Shown here one piece after another: positions 43,619 to 51,187 of a DNA stretch of 57,938 nt (position 1 is its first letter; each line of letters opens with the position of its first letter). A program made the position numbers and the translations under genes. The notes below the pieces were generated by a model. The model was not told where the DNA came from. It saw only the letters and a program-made list of their open reading frames with translations, and did no database searches. The stretch comes from an uncultured Flavobacteriales bacterium (GTDB lineage: Bacteria; Bacteroidota; Bacteroidia; Flavobacteriales; Weeksellaceae). The stretch covers positions 1-57,938 of the forward strand of contig CALJKL010000066.1 in the NCBI GenBank assembly GCA_937973555.1, read 5' to 3'.

Positions 43619-44551
43619 TTAAAATTTTGAAAAATCTGCTTCATCAAATTCTTTTAACAATTTATGAAAAACCTGTTCCACTGTTAGTATCTCGTCTATT
43701 AATGCCGAAGACTGACCAATTTCCAACTCACCTTCTTCCAAATCCCCCTCGAACATTCCTCTTTTGGCTCTTCTTTTTCCCAGTTTTTCCTTTAATTCTT
43801 CTACATCTTTCCCATGCTTATATATTTCTTCTATTTCATAGAAAAATTTATTTTTCACCAATCTTACGGGAGCAAGTTCCTTTAATGTCAGTTGGGTATC
43901 GCCTTCTTTAGCTTCTACAATTTTTTGCTTCCATTTTTCATGAGAACTGGCTTCCACCGTAGCAGCAAACCTAGAACCTATCTGCACTCCATCTGCTCCT
44001 AAAATCATAGCCGCCTTCATTTGGCTTCCCAATGCTATTCCTCCAGCAGAAATTAATGGTATACTGATGCTTCTTCTCACATCCGGAACAAGGCAAAATG
44101 TAGTGGTTTCTTCTCTTCCATTATGCCCTCCGGCCTCAAAACCTTCAGCAACAACGGCGTCCACCCCTGCTTCTTCACATTTTTGGGCAAATTTAACACT
44201 GGATACCACATGGGCTACTTTTCTGCCTTCCTTTTTAAGGAGTTCAGTATATGTTTTCGGATTCCCTGCTGATGTAAATATAACAGGTACTTTTTCTTCT
44301 AAAACTATATTGATGATTTCTTCAATATTGGGATAAAGCATCGGGATATTCACGCCAAAAGGTTTGTCAGTGGCTTTTCTACATTTTTGGATATGCTCCC
44401 TTAAAACATCAGGGTACATACTTCCTGCACCAATTAACCCGAGACCTCCTGCATTAGAAACGGCAGATGCCAATTTATAGCCACTATGCCAAATCATTCC
44501 TCCTTGAATAATGGGATATTTAATATTAAAAAGTTGAGTAATTCTGTTCAT
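43619..44551 (-). CDS. Nitronate monooxygenase-like FMN enzyme
   Basis: The 310-residue TIM-barrel flavoenzyme begins MNRITQLFNIKYPIIQGGM and contains SNAGGLGLIGAGS, VAEGFEAGGHNG, IPLISAGGIALG and GADGVQIGSRFAATVEA, the FMN-binding pattern of the NMO/2-nitropropane dioxygenase family. It would oxidise alkyl nitronates. The start is ATG 44551; a longer frame begins at a TTG (44569) that is part of the promoter box. It has no signal peptide. Confidence 0.92.
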   Translation of the reverse strand: MNRITQLFNIKYPIIQGGMIWHSGYKLASAVSNAGGLGLIGAGSMYPDVLREHIQKCRKATDKPFGVNIPMLYPNIEEIINIVLEEKVPVIFTSAGNPKTYTELLKKEGRKVAHVVSSVKFAQKCEEAGVDAVVAEGFEAGGHNGREETTTFCLVPDVRRSISIPLISAGGIALGSQMKAAMILGADGVQIGSRFAATVEASSHEKWKQKIVEAKEGDTQLTLKELAPVRLVKNKFFYEIEEIYKHGKDVEELKEKLGKRRAKRGMFEGDLEEGELEIGQSSALIDEILTVEQVFHKLLKEFDEADFSKF

Positions 44552-44566
44552 GCGATAAATTATCTT

Positions 44567-44574
44567 CAAATGTA
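44567..44574 (-). promoter_or_regulatory. -7 box of NMO gene
   Basis: TACATTTG on the minus strand fits TAnnTTTG, 15 bases before ATG 44551. It directly abuts the terminator of the SurA-like gene. Confidence 0.55.
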
Positions 44575-44576
44575 AT

Positions 44577-44603
44577 AAAAAAACCTCCGAAAAATCGAAG
44601 GTT
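44577..44603 (-). terminator. Terminator of SurA-like gene
   Basis: On the minus strand AACCTTCGA, TTTT loop, TCGGAGGTT (one G-U) then seven Ts, ending 2 bases from the next gene's -7 box. Confidence 0.75.
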
Positions 44604-44627
44604 ATATTATTGAAAAGATTTTCAAAT

Positions 44628-45992
44628 TTATTTAGTGATTGCAGATTTTCCCCAGTCTACTTTAAAATGACAATCTTTGTATCGGTTGTCAATTGATATA
44701 AATGTACCAGGCAGCTGTTCTTTAATCCATTTATCTAGCACTTCGCCTTTCTTTTTATTAAGGGCAAAGGATTTAATTCTTTCAAAATCAGTAGCAAGAT
44801 CCAGCGCATGTTCAGGAATTATATCATTTATCTTCATTAAAACCACTACTTTTCTCTGATTCATTTCATCGGAAAAAATTTCCGTTAAATCTCCTTTATT
44901 CATCCCGGCAACCTGGTAAGCAATATTAGCAGAGAGATTTATCTTCTCTTGTCTATCAGAACCATCCTCACCTGGTATTATGCCCGCATTGAACTTGGTA
45001 TTTTTATCATCTGAATATTTAAACGCCGCATCTTTGAAAGTAATTTTTCCACTCAAGATATCTTGTCTTATTTTTTCTAATTCAGCTTTAGCCGTAGCTA
45101 TTTCGCGATCGTTAGGAATCGTCTTGATAAGGATATGTCTAGCATCATAAAGTTTACCACTTTTTTTCACCAACTGAATGATATGAAATCCAAATTCAGA
45201 TTCTACAGGGTCAGAAATTTCACCTTCTTGAAGATTAAGAGCTGTAGCTTCAAAAATCTTCACCATTTTCCCTCTGTTGATATTGGTATATAGACCCCCA
45301 TTGGCAGCAGAGCCCGTATCTTCTGAATATATTCTTGCTTTTGTTTCGAAGCTTTCTCCGTTTAAAATATCTTGTTTTATTTTTTTCAGTTTATCTACAA
45401 TTTCCTGTTTGTGAGCATCTGTCAGCTTAGGATACATGGCAATTTTAGACAAAATCACCTCATCTTTAACCTGAGGAAGTTGGTATCTAAAAGCATTGTA
45501 GAAATCGGTTACCTCATTTGGGGTAATGTTTACTTTATCCGTTACCAATCCATATTTTTGTTGACCATAGTAGTTATCAATATCCATTTTCTCTATTACA
45601 TTTTTCATTTCGTAAGAAGAACGGAATTTATAGGCTTCTAACATGGCTTTTTCAGAAGGAAATTGGCCCGCAATCTGCTCATATTTGTTAGCAGCCTGCT
45701 CTCTAATAGCAGCCGATCTGTCTTGGATAAGGGTATCTTTTTTGGCTTTATAAATCAAAAACTTATTATTGAGGACACTCTCCATAAACTCACATTTATC
45801 GGTAACGGCAGCACCCTGCTGAGCGGCATAGTTTTGTTGTTCCAAAACATCAGATTCTAAAACAATTTCGTTTCCTACTACCGCAGAAATACCATCTACC
45901 AAATCTCCTTTCTTAATCTGTGCGTTAGAATGGACTGAAAATAAACTTACAAACAAACTAAGTGTAAGCAGGTATTTTAAATTTTTAATCAT
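44628..45992 (-). CDS. surA: Periplasmic peptidyl-prolyl isomerase, SurA-like
   Basis: The 454-residue protein has a signal peptide (MIKNLKYLLTLSLFVSLFSV, cleavage near NAQ), the SurA N-terminal segment (DGISAVVGNEIVLESDVLEQ), and two parvulin domains (about 175-275 with GGLYTNINRGKM, and 285-385 with ARHILIKTIP and AGIIPGEDG). SurA-type proteins assist outer-membrane protein folding. The start is ATG 45992; a TTG at 46016 belongs to the -7 box. It lies beside a second PPIase gene. Confidence 0.9.
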   Translation of the reverse strand: MIKNLKYLLTLSLFVSLFSVHSNAQIKKGDLVDGISAVVGNEIVLESDVLEQQNYAAQQGAAVTDKCEFMESVLNNKFLIYKAKKDTLIQDRSAAIREQAANKYEQIAGQFPSEKAMLEAYKFRSSYEMKNVIEKMDIDNYYGQQKYGLVTDKVNITPNEVTDFYNAFRYQLPQVKDEVILSKIAMYPKLTDAHKQEIVDKLKKIKQDILNGESFETKARIYSEDTGSAANGGLYTNINRGKMVKIFEATALNLQEGEISDPVESEFGFHIIQLVKKSGKLYDARHILIKTIPNDREIATAKAELEKIRQDILSGKITFKDAAFKYSDDKNTKFNAGIIPGEDGSDRQEKINLSANIAYQVAGMNKGDLTEIFSDEMNQRKVVVLMKINDIIPEHALDLATDFERIKSFALNKKKGEVLDKWIKEQLPGTFISIDNRYKDCHFKVDWGKSAITK

Positions 45993-46013
45993 TATTAAAA
46001 TTATATTAATTTG

Positions 46014-46021
46014 CAAAATTA
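46014..46021 (-). promoter_or_regulatory. -7 box of SurA-like gene
   Basis: TAATTTTG on the minus strand fits TAnnTTTG, 21 bases before ATG 45992. Confidence 0.55.
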
Positions 46022-46058
46022 GGATTCTCTGTGAGAAATCAATGATTTTTTATTATAA

Positions 46059-47885
46059 TTATTTCTTAAAATTATTATCTAATGCTTTTAAGAATGAAGG
46101 TTCTACAATTATTTTTGTCTTGCTGTTCTGTTCCGCAATTATTTTATTGAGTATTTCTTCTGTCACATCTTCTTTTAATGTCTCAGCAGCTTCGTCCTTT
46201 GTCATAGGAGATGGAGCCAATATTCCATCAATAGCGATCACCAAGATTTTGTCATCAATTTTCACCTTATGCAATCCATTTTCAAAAGGGACTTTGTGAA
46301 CCTTGAAGACATCTGCATTTTCAGACATCTCCCCTTTTTCGAAATGCACCAAAAGCTGATCCTTGTCGTTTGTTTTGCCGTAATATTTTTTATTGAGCTC
46401 TTCCCAATTTTTAGGACTTTTAATTTCTTTAGTGATGTCTTTTTCCACAGAAGGGTCTGTAATAATGGCTACGCGTGCATCTGCTCTTTTTTCCCACATA
46501 TATTTTTCTTTGTGAGCATTATAATACTCGTCTGTAAGCTGTGGATTATTTCTCAATTCATCATCAATCCAATAAGAAAAAAGAAAATCTGCCAAAAGAT
46601 TTTGCTTAAGATTATCAAGTTCTTCCTTAATTTCTTTTTTGTTAAAAAAGTCTTTGGTGTAGACCCCAAAAATGTCATTTCCTCTTTTAGCTTCTAAAAA
46701 AACAGTCCACTGTTCATTAGAAAGCTTGTCTGCATTTTTAAAATGGTCAGTAATTAATCTTTTTAAATCATTAAACGTAAAATTCTGTTTTGAATATTGA
46801 TACAAGACAGCATCATTATTTTTGAAGGCCAAATAATCCTGATATGATTTTTTGATTTTTGCAAAGTCGGCAGTTTCTTTATAGTCTTCAGATTTTATTA
46901 AGCTTTCAATTAGCTTTTCATAAGCTACATCTGCAAATTGAGAATTCATCATTTCCTTGATAAACATCTCATTATATTTATCAGAATTTTGATAAGGTAT
47001 TAGAGAATAAATATTAAAAATGTAATACTTATCTCCCACCAAAACAGGATCTGAATATTCTCCCTGTTTTTTATCTTTGAAGACATTATATACGTTTTCA
47101 GGCAGAACAGGAGACCCCATCACCACACCTGCATTATTTTTTTCATTGTCTGTAGAGCCATATAATTGGGCTACTTCTTCAAATTTCTTTCCAGATTTCA
47201 ATGCTTCATAAATCTGAGATTTCATTTTTTCTGCATCATCATTTTTAGGATAAGAAATGGCTCCAAAAACAATATACCCCAAGGATGGCCTTCTGTCCAC
47301 CAACTTAGCAAAAGCTGCTACGGTAGCAGTATTTACCAACTTGGTAACGCTTCCTGGTTGCAGGGTTTGCAGCTCTTTGTCTAAAGCCACATCTATACTT
47401 CCAGATTTTATATAAAAAGCATCCGGCTTTTGCTTGGTATATTGCAGGATGGCTTTTTCCATAGATATTTTGCCACTTTTCACATCATTATAGATTTTAT
47501 TGTAATCTTTGATGTCATTATCCTGTTTTTCTACATAAAAAACTTGAATTTTCTTCTCCAACAAATTTGAAGAAAGATATTGATTAAGGGTAGACTGAAT
47601 GACTTCTTTTGGATAAAATTTAGCATCCTTTAATTCTTGTTCTTTTTCAAACATCTTCTTTTTGAAATAGCCAAGGGTATCCGCCTTTTTATCTAAAGCA
47701 AACTGCTGAAGCAATTTGAAGTTTACATACGTTTTTACCGTTTTGTCTATTCCCGCATTTTCAAGGCCATATTTATTTTCGGTTTTGAATTTTTCTGCAG
47801 AGATGCTGTCTTTACCTACAATAATATATTGTGATTTATAACTTAAAAAAAACAAAAACACAAATAATGCAATACTCTTTCTCAT
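46059..47885 (-). CDS. Large periplasmic peptidyl-prolyl isomerase
   Basis: The 608-residue protein has a signal peptide (cleavage near YKSQ) and a parvulin-type segment (about 200-300: PSLGYIVFGAISYP, LYGSTDNEKNNAGVVMGSPVLPENV, KQGEYSDPVLVGDKYYIF). Long Lys-rich helical regions surround it, and the tail KIIVEPSFLKALD is similar to other PpiC/SurA homologues. It is larger than PrsA or SurA, and its role as a chaperone for outer-membrane or secreted proteins is inferred. It is followed by the SurA-like gene on the same strand. Confidence 0.85.
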   Translation of the reverse strand: MRKSIALFVFLFFLSYKSQYIIVGKDSISAEKFKTENKYGLENAGIDKTVKTYVNFKLLQQFALDKKADTLGYFKKKMFEKEQELKDAKFYPKEVIQSTLNQYLSSNLLEKKIQVFYVEKQDNDIKDYNKIYNDVKSGKISMEKAILQYTKQKPDAFYIKSGSIDVALDKELQTLQPGSVTKLVNTATVAAFAKLVDRRPSLGYIVFGAISYPKNDDAEKMKSQIYEALKSGKKFEEVAQLYGSTDNEKNNAGVVMGSPVLPENVYNVFKDKKQGEYSDPVLVGDKYYIFNIYSLIPYQNSDKYNEMFIKEMMNSQFADVAYEKLIESLIKSEDYKETADFAKIKKSYQDYLAFKNNDAVLYQYSKQNFTFNDLKRLITDHFKNADKLSNEQWTVFLEAKRGNDIFGVYTKDFFNKKEIKEELDNLKQNLLADFLFSYWIDDELRNNPQLTDEYYNAHKEKYMWEKRADARVAIITDPSVEKDITKEIKSPKNWEELNKKYYGKTNDKDQLLVHFEKGEMSENADVFKVHKVPFENGLHKVKIDDKILVIAIDGILAPSPMTKDEAAETLKEDVTEEILNKIIAEQNSKTKIIVEPSFLKALDNNFKK

Positions 47886-47940
47886 GTGAATTTTTTGGGT
47901 TATTTTTTTGTAGAAAGGAGTTTTATCTCCAATATTTTTC

Positions 47941-47948
47941 CAAAACTA
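47941..47948 (-). promoter_or_regulatory. -7 box of large PPIase gene
   Basis: TAGTTTTG on the minus strand fits TAnnTTTG, 55 bases before the ATG at 47885. Confidence 0.45.
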
Positions 47949-47981
47949 AAAAAAATCCCTTTTAAAGAAATCTAAAAGGGA
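47949..47981 (-). terminator. Terminator of PfkB-family gene
   Basis: TCCCTTTTA / TAAAAGGGA, 8-base loop; the minus side continues into TTTTTTTT. Confidence 0.75.
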
Positions 47982-47993
47982 GTTAAATATTTC

Positions 47994-48914
47994 TTAAAGC
48001 GTTACCTGAAAAGTAGTAAGTTCCTTAAACTGCTTTACTCTACCAATCATATCGCCTTCTGATACCTGCTGAATTTTTTCAGTTCCGAATTGCTCTACCG
48101 TAAAACTGGCCATGGCAGAACCTACAATAAGTGCAGATTTCATATTCTCGAAAGAGAAATCCTGCTTTTTGGTAAGATATGCTGCAAAACCACCTGCAAA
48201 AGTATCTCCGGCACCAGTTGGGTCGAAAACTTCTTCCAATGGCAACGCAGGCATGGCGAAAATTTTACCATCGTTAAACAATAATGCCCCGTGTTCTCCT
48301 TTTTTGATGATCACAAATTCAGGGCCCATTTCATGGATTTTTTGAGCTGCTTTCACTAAAGAATATTCTCCAGAAAGCTGTCTCGCCTCTTCATCATTAA
48401 TGGTAATAACGTCTGTTTTGGCAATTACTTCCATCAGAAGATCCCAAGTAAGATCCATCCAAAAATTCATGGTATCTAGAATCACCAATTGCGGACGCTT
48501 TTCCATTCTTTCTAAAACCGCCAACTGTACCGCCGGGTGAAGGTTACCCAACAACAATACCTCTGCATCTTTAGCAGACTCAGGAATTTTTGGGTCAAAG
48601 TTTTCTAAAACATTCAGTTCTGTTACCAGGGTATCTCTAGAATTAAGGTCATTGTGATATTTTCCGCTCCAGAAAAAGGTTTTGCCATCTTTTATCATTT
48701 CCACTCCATCTACATTAATGCCTTTAGAAGTCATCATATCAAGATATTCTTGTGGAAAATCCCCTCCGATTACAGATACTAAACTCACATCTGTCTTCAT
48801 TACAGAAGCCGCCAATCCAATATAGGTGGCAGCACCTCCCAAAATTTTATCTGTTTTGCCAAATGGCGTTTCTATGGCATCAAATGCTACAGTTCCTACT
48901 GCTAATAATTTCAT
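47994..48914 (-). CDS. PfkB family carbohydrate/nucleoside kinase
   Basis: The 306-residue ribokinase-fold protein has GGAATYIGLAAS in the N-terminal substrate site, VILDTMNFWMD, TINDEEARQLSG and the catalytic DPTGAGDTFAGGFAAYL, with Asp acting as the base. The substrate (sugar or nucleoside) is not predictable. It is transcribed from its own promoter box, 20 bases upstream of the start, in the same direction as gldD and mutY. Confidence 0.92.
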   Translation of the reverse strand: MKLLAVGTVAFDAIETPFGKTDKILGGAATYIGLAASVMKTDVSLVSVIGGDFPQEYLDMMTSKGINVDGVEMIKDGKTFFWSGKYHNDLNSRDTLVTELNVLENFDPKIPESAKDAEVLLLGNLHPAVQLAVLERMEKRPQLVILDTMNFWMDLTWDLLMEVIAKTDVITINDEEARQLSGEYSLVKAAQKIHEMGPEFVIIKKGEHGALLFNDGKIFAMPALPLEEVFDPTGAGDTFAGGFAAYLTKKQDFSFENMKSALIVGSAMASFTVEQFGTEKIQQVSEGDMIGRVKQFKELTTFQVTL

Positions 48915-48933
48915 ATTTGTTAAATATTTATTT

Positions 48934-48941
48934 CAAAATTA
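48934..48941 (-). promoter_or_regulatory. -7 box of PfkB-family gene
   Basis: TAATTTTG on the minus strand fits TAnnTTTG, 19 bases before the start. Confidence 0.55.
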
Positions 48942-48969
48942 AATTCTTAAAGTTTTTTCTTACAATTTA

Positions 48970-49524
48970 CTATTTCCACTTAAAGGTATCCACCATATGC
49001 AATAAATCTTGTTTGATATAGTTGATGGCAGGAGCTAATGAATCTGGCTTTGGACGGGTATTAAAATAAAGGTTAGCCGTTACAAAATGCTTGGTACTAT
49101 CCGTTATAAAAATCTGAATATTAGACGCAGACTCCCCTTTCAGTTCATAAAAATTCCCGAAAACCCTTTTCTCCGGATAAGAAAAAGACTTGGTTTCTAT
49201 AGCAGATGCCTTGATGGTATGTCTGTAAACCATTGTTTCCACTTCTTTTATCTGCGCATCCAGATCATTGTGTACCGGAAAATAGGTAATGTATACGTTG
49301 GCATCCATTTTAGGATATCTCAGGTTATACCAGCACTCCCGTTTGGCATCAAGAAGTTTTGCAAAATCTGAATATTCAAAAGTATAAGGACAATTGTTCT
49401 GCAAAAGTTGATATTTCGGTAGTGGATACTCTAACCGTAATTCGCCTTTTGGTTTTGGCTTTACCTCCTGCTGACAAGCCAGGGTAGTAAGTGCAAGAAC
49501 AATAAATGCTGCTTTTTTAAACAT
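48970..49524 (-). CDS. gldD: GldD, gliding motility lipoprotein
   Basis: The 184-residue protein has a lipoprotein signal (MFKKAAFIVLALTTLAC), then PKPKGELRLEYPLPKYQ, CPYTFEYSDFA, CWYNLRYPKMDANVYITYFPV, HTIKASAIETKSFSYPEKRVFGNFYEL and DTFKW. These match GldD as I remember it. GldD acts in gliding motility and probably T9SS or envelope assembly. The ATG at 49524 is chosen over an in-frame GTG (49560), which precedes the promoter box. The -7 box ends 4 bases before the ATG. It follows mutY by 56 bases, without ssb or gldE. Confidence 0.9.
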   Translation of the reverse strand: MFKKAAFIVLALTTLACQQEVKPKPKGELRLEYPLPKYQLLQNNCPYTFEYSDFAKLLDAKRECWYNLRYPKMDANVYITYFPVHNDLDAQIKEVETMVYRHTIKASAIETKSFSYPEKRVFGNFYELKGESASNIQIFITDSTKHFVTANLYFNTRPKPDSLAPAINYIKQDLLHMVDTFKWK

Positions 49525-49528
49525 TTGG

Positions 49529-49536
49529 CAAAAATA
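49529..49536 (-). promoter_or_regulatory. -7 box of gldD, leaderless spacing
   Basis: TATTTTTG on the minus strand fits TAnnTTTG and ends 4 bases before ATG 49524, predicting that transcription starts at or next to the ATG. Confidence 0.5.
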
Positions 49537-49580
49537 AGAATTTTTTGTGGATTTTTTCACCTGAATTTTGCCATAAATAA

Positions 49581-50585
49581 TTAAGATTCAAACGCTTTCT
49601 TTAGATAATTTTCTAATGGTTTTGGGAAAGATTTCTGATGAGATTTTTCGTAATCTGTAACCGTAAAATAATGCTCTTTAGCAAAATTTTCAAATTCCTT
49701 CTTATTGTCTAACAATACTTTAACAACAGTAATTTCCATATTCTTGTGCGTCAATTTATGATGAATAGTTTTTTCGCTTGTGATATATTTCTGAAACTCG
49801 GCAGGAATATCTTCCGGAAAATCATACAGTTTCTTCCAGATAAAAGATTCGTCACGTTGCTTTATGAGAAACAGATTTTCGTGCTGTATGAAATAATACT
49901 TCAAATGTAAATCTTCTGCTTTTACTTTTTTAGTCTTTTTCGGAAATGCCGGAACTGTTCCGGAACCATAAGCCAAACAATCCTCACTCAAAGGACAGAT
50001 TTCACAGACAGGGTTTTTGGGTTTGCAGACTTCAGAACCCAAATCCATAATGGCTTGATTGAAATTTCCGGGCTGTTTTTCGGGCATTATTCTTAAAGCA
50101 AGTTCGTAGAAATATGCATGGGCTTTTGGTAAAGAAATATCAAAATCATCAGCAAAAACACGACTCAAAACCCGGTAAAAATTACCGTCTACTGCAGGTA
50201 TCTTTTCATTAAAACAAATACTAGCAATAGCTGCAGCGGTATATTTACCTACACCTTTCAGCTTCTGTATTTCATTAAATTCTGAAGGAAAAACACCTCC
50301 AAATTCCTCCATTACCTGTTGGGCAGCCTTATGCAGATTGATTGCCCGAGAATAGTACCCCAGCCCTTTCCAATACAGCAAAACATCATCCGTTTCTGCT
50401 TCGGCAAGGGTTTTAACATCCGGAAATCGTTCCACAAATCGGAGATAATGGTTTTTGCCCTGTTCTACGCGGGTTTGTTGTAAAACAATTTCGCAGATCC
50501 AAATTTTGTATGGATCTTTGGTTTTTCGCCATGGTAAATCTCTCGAATTCAAATTATACCATTGCAATAATTTATTCCCAATCAA
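49581..50585 (-). CDS. mutY: A/G-specific adenine glycosylase MutY
   Basis: The 334-residue repair enzyme removes adenine mispaired with 8-oxoguanine. It shows RDLPWRKTKDPYKIW, the catalytic Glu in CEIVLQQTRV, the helix-hairpin-helix GVGKYTAAAIAS with PAVDGN, the [4Fe-4S] ligands CKPKNPVCEICPLSEDC and a C-terminal NUDIX-like domain. No ATG or GTG fits; the TTG at 50585 (MIGNKLLQWYN) is the likely start. A longer frame reaching 50729 would give a hydrophobic, non-MutY extension across the HU promoter and start. It is divergent from HU. Confidence 0.85.
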   Translation of the reverse strand: MIGNKLLQWYNLNSRDLPWRKTKDPYKIWICEIVLQQTRVEQGKNHYLRFVERFPDVKTLAEAETDDVLLYWKGLGYYSRAINLHKAAQQVMEEFGGVFPSEFNEIQKLKGVGKYTAAAIASICFNEKIPAVDGNFYRVLSRVFADDFDISLPKAHAYFYELALRIMPEKQPGNFNQAIMDLGSEVCKPKNPVCEICPLSEDCLAYGSGTVPAFPKKTKKVKAEDLHLKYYFIQHENLFLIKQRDESFIWKKLYDFPEDIPAEFQKYITSEKTIHHKLTHKNMEITVVKVLLDNKKEFENFAKEHYFTVTDYEKSHQKSFPKPLENYLKKAFES

Positions 50586-50629
50586 AAGAAAATCCGCCGT
50601 TGTATTCGTTTTATTCAAAAAATATTTTT

Positions 50630-50637
50630 TATATTTG
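50630..50637 (+). promoter_or_regulatory. -7 box of HU gene
   Basis: TATATTTG fits TAnnTTTG, 28 bases before ATG 50666. The region 50617-50637 is near-palindromic, with a box-like TATTTTTTG on the minus strand for mutY. Confidence 0.6.
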
Positions 50638-50665
50638 CACACCAAAAATAAAAACAAAAAAGGAA

Positions 50666-50956
50666 ATGACAAAGGCAGAATTGGTAAATACAATATCAAG
50701 CAAATTAGGAATAGAAAAAAACGATACACAAAAAGTTATTGAAGCATTTATGCAAGAAATCAGAACATCTATGTATAATGGCGATAACGTATATTTAAGA
50801 GGTTTCGGTTCTTTTGTAATCAAAACCAGAGCAGCGAAAACAGGTAGAAATATTTCTAAAAATGTAGCGATAGAAATTCCTGCTCATAACATCCCGGCTT
50901 TCAAACCTTCAAAAACATTTGTAGAGAAAGTAAAAACCAAAGTTGCTGTAAAATAA
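50666..50956 (+). CDS. HU-type DNA-binding protein
   Basis: The 96-residue histone-like protein starts MTKAELVNTISSKLGIEKND and carries the DNA-binding arm with GFGSFVIKTRAAKTGRNISK and the Pro-containing tip NIPAFKPSKTFVEKV. It bends and compacts DNA as a dimer. ATG 50666 is chosen because it follows the -7 box; upstream in-frame codons lie in the promoter and in mutY. It is the first gene of a run with the 29-aa protein and rng. Confidence 0.95.
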   Translation: MTKAELVNTISSKLGIEKNDTQKVIEAFMQEIRTSMYNGDNVYLRGFGSFVIKTRAAKTGRNISKNVAIEIPAHNIPAFKPSKTFVEKVKTKVAVK

Positions 50957-50986
50957 TTTAAATATTAACTATTAAAATTTCTAACT

Positions 50987-51076
50987 ATGCCAAGCGGAAA
51001 GAAAAGAAAAAGACACAAGGTGGCTACCCACAAAAGAAAGAAAAGAAGAAGAGCGAACAGACACAAGAAGAAGTAA
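50987..51076 (+). CDS. 29-aa very basic protein (AURKAIP1/COX24-like)
   Basis: A short open frame of 29 residues starting MPSGKKRKRHK and ending ANRHKKK: 17 Lys/Arg and 3 His. It matches, as I recall, small Bacteroidota proteins given the AURKAIP1/COX24 domain name. That domain's mitochondrial member mS38 is a basic small-subunit ribosomal protein, so a ribosomal role is inferred. It lies 30 bases after HU and 111 before rng, a neighbourhood I believe is conserved. Whether it equals the reported flavobacterial bL38 is unknown. Confidence 0.8.
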   Translation: MPSGKKRKRHKVATHKRKKRRRANRHKKK

Positions 51077-51139
51077 TTTTTCTCTGTTATAACAATATAA
51101 TATAGTTGGTGTTTTTATTTCGGTAAGTAGCACTGACTA

Positions 51140-51147
51140 TATTTTTG
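51140..51147 (+). promoter_or_regulatory. -7 box of rng
   Basis: TATTTTTG fits TAnnTTTG, 40 bases before the rng start, so rng can be transcribed apart from HU. Confidence 0.45.
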
Positions 51148-51187
51148 TTTAGATTAAAAACGTTAAAAAAAAGAAATTTTAGAAAAC

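Noticed and set aside
49581..50729. Longer mutY with a 48-residue hydrophobic N-terminus
   Set aside because: The extension crosses the HU start and promoter and has no counterpart in MutY; the TTG at 50585 fits the family.
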